NCBI GenBank assembly: GCA_035500455.1
Contig: DATJXG010000063.1
Location: 1 to 30,578 of the forward strand
Direction: 5' to 3'
Origin: DATJXG01 sp035500455
Lineage (GTDB): Bacteria; Acidobacteriota; Terriglobia; Terriglobales; Acidobacteriaceae
Length of the DNA stretch: 30,578 bases
Shown: positions 1 through 8,209 of the stretch, piece after piece
Layout of the letters: every line of letters starts with the position of its first letter
How positions within the stretch are numbered: the stretch's first letter is position 1
The notes under the pieces: generated by a model
What the model was told of the DNA's origin: nothing
Database searches by the model: none
The model's input: the letters and a program-made list of their open reading frames with translations, nothing else
Position numbers and translations under genes: made by a program

Positions 1-1
1 G

Positions 2-2584
2 AATGTTACCGTCGATGTTCCGATCACGGTGGAAAGTCAACCAAACGTTTATGTCTCAGCAGTATTTATCTGGAAAGATGCAGTTTACATCGGCAGCAAG
101 AGCCTGAAGGTTCCCCCGATCGAGCGCCGGCTCAACATCGAAATCACTCCCGCCAAACAGCAGTTCGAACCCGGTGAGGCCGCTGCCTACACCATCAGCG
201 CCAAAGATTCGAGCGGCAAGCCAGTGCAAGCCGAACTCAGCCTCGGGGTGGTGGATGACGCCATCTACGCGGTCGAACCCGACACCTCTGGAGACATCGT
301 CCGAGCCTTTTACCCCGAGCGCTACGGCTTGGTGGGAACCAACAACTCGCTGGAGTTCTATTTCCACGGCGAAGCCGGCAAGCGTCCGATACGTCTGGCA
401 GGAGGAGGCGGAGGATTCGGCTCCGGCATTGCTCTTCCACCGCCTCCCCCGCTCGCGCAAGTGAAAGCCGCCGAATTCGTGCAGCCGAAAATCCGCAAAG
501 CCTTCCCTGATACCGCCTCCTGGCAAGCTACCGTGCACACCGACGCCAGCGGCCAGGCGGTGGCCAGGCTTTCCTTCCCCGATTCGCTCACTACCTGGCG
601 CGCCACCGTGCGCGCGGTGACGCTCGACACCAAAGCCGGCTGGGCGGTAAACCGCGTTCTGGTCCGCAAGAACCTCATGGTTCGCTTCGCCATTCCGCGT
701 TTCTTCCGCGCCGGAGATCAGGTAACCGTCTCCGCCATCGTGCACAACTACCTGGAATCGGAGAAAACCGCGCGCGTCTCGCTCGACGTCACCGGCCTTG
801 AGATCATCGAGGGCGCTACCCGCGATGTCACCGTCCCCAAAGGCGGTGAAACCAAGGTTGACTGGCGCGTACGCACCGCCGCCGGCGCAACTTCCGCCAA
901 GCTCCTGACTAAAGCCCTCACCAACGAAGAATCCGACGCCATGGAACTGACCCTGCCGGTGATCCCCTTCGGCGTAAAGCAGACCATGAATGCCAACGGC
1001 GCAATCTCGGAAGCCAGCGCCCAGCGCGAGACCGAGATCGACTTCCCCGTTGCCTCCGACGCCACTTCCCACGGCATCGATATCGAGCTTTCTCCCTCGA
1101 TCACCGGCGCCATCTTCGGCAGCCTGGAATACCTGACCTCATTTCCCTACGGCTGCACCGAGCAGACCATGTCTGGCTTCCTGCCTGATGTCGTCGTGGC
1201 CGACGCCCTCCGCGAGTTGAAGCTGAAGTCCGCGGTCGATCCTGCAAAGCTCAAGGCGCAAGTGACAGCGGGCCTGCAGCGCCTGTACGACTTCCAGCAC
1301 GAAGACGGCGGCTGGGGCTGGTGGAAGGAAGACGACAGCATGATCTTCATGACTGCTTACGTCGTCGCCGGCCTGTCGCAGGCTAAGACGGCGGGGTACG
1401 ACGTAGCGCCCGACCCGATAAACAACGGCAAGAAGTTTCTGCATCAGGCGCTGCGCGACCACCCCAACATGATCGCCGACATCCGCGCCTATGTGGTTTA
1501 CTCGCTGGCGCTGGCGGGCGATCGCGATCCCAAGGATCTGAATTCGGTTTGGGACAAAAAAGACAAACTCTCCGCCGAGGGCGTTGCCTTCGCCGGCCTA
1601 ACCATGCAACTGGATAACGACAACCACGCCGGCGAAGCGGCGCAAATGCTGCGGGGCATGGCCAAAACCGAAGGCGACGCCACCTTCTGGCCATCGTCCT
1701 TCGACTCGCTCATGGAAATCGAAGTCGAAGACAGCGCCGAGGCCACCGCCTACGCCGTGAAACTGCTGAGCGACGTCTCGCCCGCCGATCCCATGCTGCC
1801 GCGCGCCGTGCTCTGGCTGGTGCGCCACCGCGACGAAGGCTACTACTGGTACTCCACCAAGCAAACCGCCATGGTGGTGTACGGAGTGGTCGATTACCTG
1901 AAAACCAGCAAAGAGCTGGATGCGAATTTCAACGCGGAAGTAGTCGTTAACGGCAAGAGCGTGCTTTCCCGCCGCTTCACCCCGCAGGATGCCGCTAACG
2001 CCCCGGTGACGCTGCATCTCGACGGCACTGCGATCGCCGCAGCGAACAAACTTGAGGTCCGCAAAAACGGCAGCGGCCGGCTCTACTGGTCCACCCGCGG
2101 CTCGTATTTCTCCACCGACAAAAAGCTCTATCGCACCGGCACCTACTCCCTCAACATCGCCCGCGACTACTACAAACTCACGAGCGTCAATAACGGCGAG
2201 AGGATCACCTACAACCTCTCGCGCCTCGACGGCCCGGTGGCCATCGGTGATGTGCTCGCCGTCCGCGTTACCGTCAGCGGCGGCGCGTGGAAATACCTGC
2301 TGATGGAAGATCCGATTCCCGCCGGCACGGAATTCATCGAGCGCGACGATTTGTACGACGTGAACGACAAGCCTTCCTGGTGGCGCTACTGGTTCTCGCG
2401 CCGTGAGTTCCACGATAACCGCGCCGCGATCTTCCAGACCTATTTCAACGGGCAAACCGAGTACTTCTATCTGCTCAAGGTCGTGAACCCGGGAATATTC
2501 CAGATCAGCCCGGCTTCGGTGCAACCGATGTATCAGCCGGATGTGCTTTCCACCACAGAGCCTTCCAGCCTGGAGGTGAAGTAA
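2..2584 (+). CDS. alpha-2-macroglobulin family protein, C-terminal part (5' truncated by window)
   Basis: The frame is open from base 2, so the start lies outside the window; the GTG at 29 is only the first start-like codon. Bacterial alpha-2-macroglobulins are periplasmic, often lipid-anchored, protease traps. They covalently bind proteases through a Cys-Gln thioester. The thioester motif is visible as YGCTEQ, with Cys at 1154-1156. It is followed by a GGWGWW segment typical of the thioester (alpha-helical) domain. Before it lies a Gly- and Pro-rich stretch (about 390-465), then the family's conserved FPDTASW and FPDSLTTWRATV blocks. The C-terminus has the usual ending, with WWRYWFSRREFHDNR, a YFYLLKVVNPG segment and the MYQPDV block. 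The stop TAA shares one base with the ATG of the next gene, so the two are probably co-transcribed. The pbpC partner common in proteobacteria is not seen downstream. Family assignment is firm; the protease target is unknown. Confidence 0.93.
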   Translation, partial: NVTVDVPITVESQPNVYVSAVFIWKDAVYIGSKSLKVPPIERRLNIEITPAKQQFEPGEAAAYTISAKDSSGKPVQAELSLGVVDDAIYAVEPDTSGDIVRAFYPERYGLVGTNNSLEFYFHGEAGKRPIRLAGGGGGFGSGIALPPPPPLAQVKAAEFVQPKIRKAFPDTASWQATVHTDASGQAVARLSFPDSLTTWRATVRAVTLDTKAGWAVNRVLVRKNLMVRFAIPRFFRAGDQVTVSAIVHNYLESEKTARVSLDVTGLEIIEGATRDVTVPKGGETKVDWRVRTAAGATSAKLLTKALTNEESDAMELTLPVIPFGVKQTMNANGAISEASAQRETEIDFPVASDATSHGIDIELSPSITGAIFGSLEYLTSFPYGCTEQTMSGFLPDVVVADALRELKLKSAVDPAKLKAQVTAGLQRLYDFQHEDGGWGWWKEDDSMIFMTAYVVAGLSQAKTAGYDVAPDPINNGKKFLHQALRDHPNMIADIRAYVVYSLALAGDRDPKDLNSVWDKKDKLSAEGVAFAGLTMQLDNDNHAGEAAQMLRGMAKTEGDATFWPSSFDSLMEIEVEDSAEATAYAVKLLSDVSPADPMLPRAVLWLVRHRDEGYYWYSTKQTAMVVYGVVDYLKTSKELDANFNAEVVVNGKSVLSRRFTPQDAANAPVTLHLDGTAIAAANKLEVRKNGSGRLYWSTRGSYFSTDKKLYRTGTYSLNIARDYYKLTSVNNGERITYNLSRLDGPVAIGDVLAVRVTVSGGAWKYLLMEDPIPAGTEFIERDDLYDVNDKPSWWRYWFSRREFHDNRAAIFQTYFNGQTEYFYLLKVVNPGIFQISPASVQPMYQPDVLSTTEPSSLEVK

Positions 2585-3330
2585 TGCGTGAACTTCTTTC
2601 TCACTCCCTGGTGGTGCTTCGCAACTGGCGGCTCACGGCGTTGCATCTCGTCGGCAACGCCGCCCTATTGACGTGCGCAGCTCTCTGGCTGCTGGTGCCC
2701 GAAGCGCGTTTATGGCAACTGGCAGTTGCCGCGCTTTCGGCGGTTGTCCTGCTCTTCCTGTTTCTATGGCTGCACGCTGGAACACTCGCCTATGCGTCCG
2801 ATCCCGGCCCGGGAAAACTGCTCGCAGCTTTCCGCGGCGGCCTTCGCGGGATGGGATGGCTGCTGGTGGGGCTCGCCGCGCTTTTTACCTGCATGTGGGT
2901 CGTCGCCGGGTGGAGTGATTCGCTGTGGCAAACCTCCGGCTACTTGTACTCCAAGGCGCCGAGTGCGCTGCGCCCGCTCGGCGGCAACACCGGATACCGT
3001 CGCTTCGGCGAATATCTGCTGACGATTCTGTTCTGGTACATCCTGCCGGGACTGCTGCTGCCGGTGATCGCGGCGAAAGTCACGGGCGCAACTTTCCGCC
3101 AGGGGCTGCGTACTCTGCTCCGCTGGCGTTACTGGCTGGTGTTGGCGTTTATCGTTCTGGTCGGTGTGTGGCTGCCTGAGTTGCTCCTGCAATGGAAACT
3201 CGGCGCCGGGCTTAGCGGGGAGACGGCAAGCCTGGCAGCGCGTTTCGTGACGGCCTACGCAATCGCAACGGCGGCCTGGCTCTCAGCGGCAGGAATGCTG
3301 AGCTATTTCGTAGCCAGCAAGCCGGACTGA
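2584..3330 (+). CDS. Polytopic membrane protein of unknown function
   Basis: The ATG at 2584 overlaps the preceding stop by one base (TAATG), which indicates translational coupling to the alpha-2-macroglobulin gene. The 248-residue product has about five or six hydrophobic segments: near residues 18-37, 43-62, 88-110, 140-165, 180-200 and 222-243. There is no signal-peptide cleavage site and I recognise no catalytic motif. The segments GTLAYASDPGPGKLLAAF and GGLRGMGWLL, and the six-segment layout, loosely recall uncharacterised acidobacterial membrane proteins found beside macroglobulin genes. No function can be assigned from sequence. The coupling suggests a role in export, anchoring or assembly of the macroglobulin, which is inference only. 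Confidence 0.8.
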   Translation: MRELLSHSLVVLRNWRLTALHLVGNAALLTCAALWLLVPEARLWQLAVAALSAVVLLFLFLWLHAGTLAYASDPGPGKLLAAFRGGLRGMGWLLVGLAALFTCMWVVAGWSDSLWQTSGYLYSKAPSALRPLGGNTGYRRFGEYLLTILFWYILPGLLLPVIAAKVTGATFRQGLRTLLRWRYWLVLAFIVLVGVWLPELLLQWKLGAGLSGETASLAARFVTAYAIATAAWLSAAGMLSYFVASKPD

Positions 3331-3343
3331 GAAGGTATTGCAG

Positions 3344-3437
3344 TTCTTCTTTGCGTTCTTTGCGTTCTTTGCGTTCTTTGCGTTCTTCGCGATCTTCGCG
3401 GTTATCCAAAACTGCCTAGGATCGCAAAGCACGTAAA
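3344..3437. repeat. 9-nt tandem repeat (TTCTTTGCG) with palindromic right arm
   Basis: Four perfect TTCTTTGCG units are followed by TTCTTCGCG and ATCTTCGCG (3347-3400). After an AT-rich centre comes a short complementary arm, ATCGCAAAGCACGTAAAG (3421-3438). It lies between two convergent genes, so it could fold and act as a bidirectional terminator. It belongs to the same structural class as the elements at 6180, 9397, 10778, 13749 and 28347. Confidence 0.8.
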
Positions 3438-3441
3438 GATC

Positions 3442-5175
3442 CTACTGCGCCTGCCGGAAAATACCCGACGGGACTACCTCGCCGACTTCCGCCGGCAACC
3501 CACCCCGAAGCCACGCGATCACCTGCGCCCGCCCATGCGTCCGTTCCAGATCGCGAACCAGCGCCAATGCAGCTCCATACGCCTGCTGCATCTCATCCTG
3601 ACTGCGCCGCCCTTCGATCACCCGATCAATCTCTCTCCCTGACATTCTCATCCGAGGCACCGGCTCTTCATCCCCCGCCAGCAGCACGACCAACCCTTCC
3701 CGGAACCAAAGCGGCGTGCCCGTCCTGGCATTCCCTTCGACGATCAGGTGCAGCAGTTCATGCCGCAGCACGCCGCTCAAACGCCCGGCCAGCACGCCCG
3801 GCGGCTGCAGGCGAATTCGATTGCCGCGCGTGCTCGCCGCCACCCACCCCGGCTCGCCGGTAGAGTCGCGAAACATCGCAACTGTGGGATAAACCTGGAT
3901 CACCGGGTGCACCGCAATCGCCATCCCCGACCGCTGCTCCGCCCACTCCAGCGCAGCCCCGGCGGCCTCCTGCGCTACCGCCATATCGTCGCTGTTAACA
4001 ACGCGCAAATCGAACGACGGCGTCTGCCGGGTGATCCAATTCATCCCCTGCGCCGACCGTCCAAGCGCAGCGCCCGCATAGTAGAAGCCGAGGATCTCGC
4101 GGTAGCTCTTCCCTTCCCGCGCCATCTCCTCGGCGCCCGTCTGGCACATTCCCACGCCATGTCCCACACCCTTGCCGGTGAAAACAATCAGGTCTCCCTG
4201 CTGCGCGATCTCGTACCAGTCGCTCTTAAGCCGGCTCCAGCCAAAAGTTCGACCCACGGCAAATCGCAGGCTGGAAGCCGAAAGCGGCACTTCGCTGGCC
4301 CCGGCGATCAAGTGCAAGGTGCGCGCCCGTCCCGAGGGCGTGCGCTGGGTGATCACGATCTGGCTCCATTGCGCGGGAACCCGCAAACCGGCATTGCTCA
4401 GCGCGCGGTTGAGATCCGCCCGCGTAATTTCCGACCGCCACGTCTGCGCGCTGCGGACGCAGTAGGGATCGTCATGCGCCGGCAGCGCCGGTGACTTCTG
4501 GTCCGGCCACACCGTCGCCGCCGATTCAGTCTGCCCGCCGCAGGCTTTGTGGTAGTACGCCGCCAGTGGAGTTCCGCGGTCCCAAAGCAACTCCCCGGAA
4601 GTCTGCTGCACGGCGAAGCGAACCGGCGGCGTGACTTCGGTACGCAAAAACTGGCAATGCGTGGTATCGCAAAAATCGAAGCCCTCGGTCTTATGGCGGT
4701 CGCGAAAATGCGCGGTGTAGGAGCGGATCGCCACCGCCATCGCCTTCAACGCCTGCGGCGGCATGTTGCCTGCGGTTTCTCCCTGCAAGGCCATGGCCAC
4801 GTACTCCTCTACCGGAAAGCGCGCCACAATCCGCAGCAGGCCGTCTTGCGCAGAAATCGCCGCCCGCCCATGCACATGCTCGGGCCGCACCCCGGCGCTG
4901 GTGATCTCGAAATCTCCCGCGAAAGTGACCTCCGCGGCGGGACCTTCAGCGGTCACAACCGAATTCCCACCCGCCTTGATCGCCAACGATGCCGCAAGCG
5001 CTGCCGATTTCCCCTCAATCGTCACGGTAGAAGCCGAACTTCCCGGCGTGACCGTGGCCTCCGTCAATCGATACAAAGTGAGCAACCGAACCCGAACATC
5101 AGGCGGCTGCGCACGCGCCACCGCGCTTGCCAGGAGAAGAGCCGGCAAAATCCCACGCGTGATGCTGATTCTCAA
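3442..5175 (-). CDS. Secreted SpoIID/LytB-domain protein with C-terminal HExxH metallopeptidase-like domain
   Basis: The start is TTG at 5175-5173, preceded by a strong GAGGAGGAG ribosome site and overlapping the upstream stop by four bases (TTGA). Residues 1-22 form a signal peptide ending ASAVARAQ. Residues about 120-375 match the SpoIID/LytB domain, a lytic transglycosylase that cuts stem-peptide-free glycan. Visible are EEYVAMALQGETAGNMPPQ with the putative catalytic Glu at about 133, LKAMAVAIRSYTA, the CDTTHCQ segment, YYHKACGG, and GVGHGVGMCQTGA near residues 336-350. Residues about 390-577 form a second domain with HELLH at 472-476 and a downstream Glu in WFREGL (about 493). This is the zinc-ligand pattern of gluzincin-like MA peptidases. 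SpoIID proteins usually end after the first domain, so this is a fusion. The product probably acts on cell-wall glycan in the periplasm. The peptidase activity is inferred. Confidence 0.9.
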   Translation of the reverse strand: MRISITRGILPALLLASAVARAQPPDVRVRLLTLYRLTEATVTPGSSASTVTIEGKSAALAASLAIKAGGNSVVTAEGPAAEVTFAGDFEITSAGVRPEHVHGRAAISAQDGLLRIVARFPVEEYVAMALQGETAGNMPPQALKAMAVAIRSYTAHFRDRHKTEGFDFCDTTHCQFLRTEVTPPVRFAVQQTSGELLWDRGTPLAAYYHKACGGQTESAATVWPDQKSPALPAHDDPYCVRSAQTWRSEITRADLNRALSNAGLRVPAQWSQIVITQRTPSGRARTLHLIAGASEVPLSASSLRFAVGRTFGWSRLKSDWYEIAQQGDLIVFTGKGVGHGVGMCQTGAEEMAREGKSYREILGFYYAGAALGRSAQGMNWITRQTPSFDLRVVNSDDMAVAQEAAGAALEWAEQRSGMAIAVHPVIQVYPTVAMFRDSTGEPGWVAASTRGNRIRLQPPGVLAGRLSGVLRHELLHLIVEGNARTGTPLWFREGLVVLLAGDEEPVPRMRMSGREIDRVIEGRRSQDEMQQAYGAALALVRDLERTHGRAQVIAWLRGGLPAEVGEVVPSGIFRQAQ

Positions 5176-6077
5176 CGCCGCTCCTCCTCATAGGCCGCAA
5201 AGATTGCCCGCGCCAACTCCGCAGCTTCGACGCTTCCCCGTCCGCGCTCCACAAACACGACCACCACAATCTCCGGCCGCTCCGCCGGCGCAAACCCGGC
5301 AAACCAGGCATGGGTGTAACTGTTCGGCGGATCGCTCGCCGTCCCCGTCTTCCCCAGCACCGAAAGCCCCTGCGGCGAAGCGTTCCGCGCCATGCCGTAT
5401 CCAGCGGAATCGTGCAGGCCGGCCAGTACCACCTGGTCGGAAGCACTTGCAGCCGACCGATCCAACCGCGCCAGCTTCACATAAGCCGACGCCAGTTCCA
5501 GCGGCGTCACCTGAATTCCTGCCACGCCAATCGCCAGCAATTGGCGCTCAGCCAGAGTCCGCGCATCCGCGATGCGCCCTTGACCCTCGCCCGGCAAGAG
5601 TCCAGAAGGCTGCGCAAATCCCAGCTCCCGGAACCGGCGTTCCAGCTCTCCAGGCTTCAACCGCGCCGCCGCCGTCACAAAATAGGAGTTGCAGGAAAAG
5701 GCCAGCGCGTCTTCTGCGGTGAAAGTTTGCAGCTCCACCGGATGCGAGCAATTCAGCCGCTTGCCCGCGATCGTCAGGCCCCGGCGGCAGGCGATCGACT
5801 CGCGCGGCGCCACCAATCTTTCTTCCAGCAGAAGCTGCAACACGAACGGCTTGATCGCCGATCCAGGGCTGGCCACCCGCTGAGTCAGGGTCGTGAGGTT
5901 GTGCGCCGCCAGCACCTGGCCGTCACGAACCCGCAGCACGACCGCCGCGGCATCCTGCCCCGCCAGCGCTCGGTCCACTGCCTGTTCCAAGGGAGTCCGA
6001 AACGGCCGGGCATGGCAAGGCGCAAACCAGGCCGTGCAAACCAGGCCAGCCAGAACATATCGAGACCACCCCATCAT
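5172..6077 (-). CDS. Short penicillin-binding transpeptidase-domain protein
   Basis: All three motifs of serine DD-transpeptidases are present. In the numbering that starts at 6131, SAIK is at 91-94, SCN at 146-148 and KTG at 261-263. I prefer the ATGATG at 6077/6074, because it puts a signal peptide (MGWSRYVLAGLVCTAWFAPCHA) at the N-terminus and has GAGG upstream; an in-frame ATG at 6131 is possible. The protein is only about 300 residues. It lacks the glycosyltransferase and N-terminal pedestal domains of class A and B PBPs, so it is a bare transpeptidase module similar in size to class D beta-lactamases. The IGVAGIQVTPLELASAYVKL segment is characteristic of PBP2/FtsI-type domains and argues against a beta-lactamase. 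It is coupled to the SpoIID gene by a TTGA overlap, pairing a cross-linking domain with a glycan-cutting one. Confidence 0.88.
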   Translation of the reverse strand: MMGWSRYVLAGLVCTAWFAPCHARPFRTPLEQAVDRALAGQDAAAVVLRVRDGQVLAAHNLTTLTQRVASPGSAIKPFVLQLLLEERLVAPRESIACRRGLTIAGKRLNCSHPVELQTFTAEDALAFSCNSYFVTAAARLKPGELERRFRELGFAQPSGLLPGEGQGRIADARTLAERQLLAIGVAGIQVTPLELASAYVKLARLDRSAASASDQVVLAGLHDSAGYGMARNASPQGLSVLGKTGTASDPPNSYTHAWFAGFAPAERPEIVVVVFVERGRGSVEAAELARAIFAAYEEERR

Positions 6078-6179
6078 CCCGCTGCCTCGCCGACGAGCAT
6101 GATACAGCCCTTCTAGAGCGACAAAGGACATTTTTGCCGCCGATACCCACTACCTTAGACACCACCCGTGCACCCAACT

Positions 6180-6300
6180 CCGCGCCCTCGGCGGCAGTCC
6201 TCCGCGGCCTCGGCGATTTAAGATTTTGCTTTTTGCCGGCGGCGTACAAAAACCCTAAAACGCCGAGGGCGCACAGGAACGCCGCCGAGAACGCGGAGAG
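6180..6300. repeat. Intergenic palindromic element, CCTCGGCG type
   Basis: The left arm is made of CCTCGGCGG / CCTCCGCGG / CCTCGGCGA units and runs into TTTAAGATTTTGCT (6217-6230). The right arm is AAAACGCCGAGGGCGC followed by GCCGCCGAGAACGCGGAG. The arms are complementary and would fold into a long hairpin with an AT-rich centre. It fills most of the gap between the hydroxyacid dehydrogenase stop and the transpeptidase start. The centre and right arm closely match the element at 28347, and the left arm and centre match 9397. Confidence 0.8.
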
Positions 6301-6306
6301 TTGAAT

Positions 6307-7173
6307 CTACTGGAAGGCTTTGACCACGGCGGAGAAATCCTCTTCGCCGTGCCCTTTGGCGATTGCCTCTTTGAAAATCCCGAGCGCGGTCGTGGCGGTC
6401 TGCAATGAAACTCCCTGCTGCGATCCCACTTCGGCCGCATAGCCCAGGTCCTTAGCCATCAGTCGCAGAAGAAAATTAGGATCGAAATTGTTGGCAGCTT
6501 CCCGCTCCGCCACCCGCTTCACAATGCCGCTCCCGGGCGCTCCCGCCGTCAAAATTGAAACCGCCTTCCCGTGGTCCAGTCCGCCCGCATTGATCAAGGC
6601 CGAGGCCTCCGCGAAGGACGCCGCCTGCACCCCGCAGAGAAAATTGTTGATCAGCTTCATCAGCGCTCCGCTGCCGGTCGCGCCAAGATGAACCGTCTCC
6701 CGCCCCATCACCGCAAACACAGGCTGGGCTTTCGCCAGGGCCGCCACCGAACCGCCCACCAGAAACATCAACTCGCCCGAGGCCGCATGGGGCTTGGTGC
6801 CGGTCACAGGAGCGTCCAGTAATTCGCACGAGCGCTCGGCCGCCGCGGCCGCCAGTTCTTTCACCCAATTCACGGTCAGCGTACTGCACTCGATCAGCAC
6901 CGCCCCCGCAGAAGCTCCGGCCAGCGCGCCGTTAGAGCCCATCCACACCTCGCGGGAGGCGGTATCATCCGCCACCATGCTGATGACAATCTCAGCCCGC
7001 GCCGCCGCCTCGCGCGGCGAGTTCGCCACGGTCGCGCCCGAATCCGCAAATGGCAAAGCCTTCGCCCGATTCCGGTTATAAACCGTCAGCGGAAAGCCCC
7101 CCGAAAGCAGCCTCCCGGCCATGCCTGCGCCCATGATGCCCAATCCCAGAATCGCAACTCGCGGTTTCGCCAT
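6307..7173 (-). CDS. NAD(P)-dependent beta-hydroxyacid dehydrogenase (3-hydroxyisobutyrate / tartronate-semialdehyde reductase family)
   Basis: The 288-residue length is standard for the family, which oxidises or reduces beta-hydroxyacids such as 3-hydroxyisobutyrate or tartronate semialdehyde in the cytoplasm. The N-terminal Rossmann motif GLGIMGAGMA is at residues 10-19. The substrate loop is DAPVTGTKPHAASGELMFLVGG-like (120-141), a slightly diverged form of the usual DAPVSGG signature. The catalytic lysine is in GSGALMKLINNF (Lys173). The ATG start at 7173 follows the GguC-like gene by 28 bases on the same strand, so it is probably the last gene of the sugar-acid operon. In that context it may reduce or oxidise an intermediate of acid-sugar breakdown. 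Exact substrate cannot be read from sequence. Confidence 0.92.
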   Translation of the reverse strand: MAKPRVAILGLGIMGAGMAGRLLSGGFPLTVYNRNRAKALPFADSGATVANSPREAAARAEIVISMVADDTASREVWMGSNGALAGASAGAVLIECSTLTVNWVKELAAAAAERSCELLDAPVTGTKPHAASGELMFLVGGSVAALAKAQPVFAVMGRETVHLGATGSGALMKLINNFLCGVQAASFAEASALINAGGLDHGKAVSILTAGAPGSGIVKRVAEREAANNFDPNFLLRLMAKDLGYAAEVGSQQGVSLQTATTALGIFKEAIAKGHGEEDFSAVVKAFQ

Positions 7174-7201
7174 CTCGAACTCGCTCCCGTTCCCGTTACT
7201 T

Positions 7202-8203
7202 TCACTTCAAAGCAATCACACCCGCCAAGGCCGCCGTCCCGCCCGCCACCCGCACGCGATTTCGCAGCGGACGTCCAAATCCCTCCGCCGCCACCTGCAT
7301 CACATCTCCTTCGCGCGTGCGAACTCCATCGCTGAAGCTCAGGCAGTTGGTGCCGAAGAAGTGCACGTGAACGTCCCCCGGCCGCCGATGCGCCTCAAAC
7401 TTGAAATGGTGATGTTCAATGTTCTGCAGGCTGTGGCACATCTCCGCTTCACCGGTGAGAAAACTCTTCGACCACAACTCGCGGCCCTCGCGCTCAATCG
7501 CCACATGCACCGGCACCGACTCGAACGCCGCGTCCACCACCAGTTCCGGCCCCAGCGCGCAGGTACGCAGCTTGGAGCTGGCAAGGTAAAGATAATTCCT
7601 CTTCTCGAAGCAGTGATCGGAGAATTCATTGCCCTGCGCCATTCCGATGCGGTACGGCTGCCCCTCCGGCCCAATCCAATACACGCCGGCGATCTCAGCT
7701 TCTTCGCCGCCATCCTCGGCATAAGGCGGAACCTCCAGCGCCTCGCCATGCGGCCGCAAGGATGTTCCCGTGCCCTTATGAAACCACTCCGGAGAAGTGC
7801 CGATCGCGCCGTCAAGCGGCCGTCCGCCCTCGATGCCCCAGCGAAAGATCTTCATGCTGTCGGTCAATTCTTCCTTCTCGCTGTGCATCGCGTTGCGATT
7901 CTTCGCACTTCCGAGATGGGTGAGGCCGGTCCCCGAAACCAGGCAGCGCGCCGGTTCCGCCGGATGATCAATCGCCGGCAGCACCCGCCACTCGGAATTT
8001 CCCAGATAGACGGGATCGTAATCCAGCGCTTCGCCGGAAGCCTTCCGCCGCGCAGCCGCGCTCAGAGTCTCCCCCGCCGCCACGGCTTCAGCCACCAGTT
8101 CGTAAATCGAACCGCAACCCTCCAGCAGCCGCAGCCGCGGCTCTTCGACCAGCGCAACCCGCCGCTCGTTTCCCTTGGCGATCTGGATCAGCCGGATCAT
8201 CAT
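7202..8203 (-). CDS. GguC/AraD1-family protein (fumarylacetoacetate hydrolase fold)
   Basis: This protein of about 333 residues matches the GguC/AraD1 branch of the FAH superfamily, whose members include sugar-acid-processing enzymes such as 2-keto-3-deoxy-L-arabinonate dehydratase. Visible are GTGLTHLGSAKNRNAM, the EWFHKGTGTSLRPHGEAL block, the acidic metal-binding-like patch EDGGEEAEIAGVYWI, GNEFSDHCFEKRNYLYLASSKLR, and the C-terminal GDVHVHFFGTNCLSFSDGV. The open frame can start at TTG 8209, directly after the stop of the dehydratase gene, or at ATG 8203 or 8200. GGAG sits just upstream of the ATGs, so I take 8203, but the choice is weak. Tight packing behind the dehydratase supports a shared pathway for a sugar acid. 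The specific reaction is inferred. Confidence 0.88.
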   Translation of the reverse strand: MMIRLIQIAKGNERRVALVEEPRLRLLEGCGSIYELVAEAVAAGETLSAAARRKASGEALDYDPVYLGNSEWRVLPAIDHPAEPARCLVSGTGLTHLGSAKNRNAMHSEKEELTDSMKIFRWGIEGGRPLDGAIGTSPEWFHKGTGTSLRPHGEALEVPPYAEDGGEEAEIAGVYWIGPEGQPYRIGMAQGNEFSDHCFEKRNYLYLASSKLRTCALGPELVVDAAFESVPVHVAIEREGRELWSKSFLTGEAEMCHSLQNIEHHHFKFEAHRRPGDVHVHFFGTNCLSFSDGVRTREGDVMQVAAEGFGRPLRNRVRVAGGTAALAGVIALK

Positions 8204-8209
8204 CTCCAA

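Noticed and set aside
3212..3409. Small minus-strand frame rich in RKE repeats (KERKERKERKE)
   Set aside because: The Lys/Glu/Arg repeat is only the translation of the 9-nt tandem repeat; the rest is antisense to the membrane protein gene.
5172..6077. Class D beta-lactamase
   Set aside because: Size and SxxK/KTG would fit, but the SCN motif context and the IGVAGIQVTPLELASAYVKL segment are those of PBP transpeptidases.
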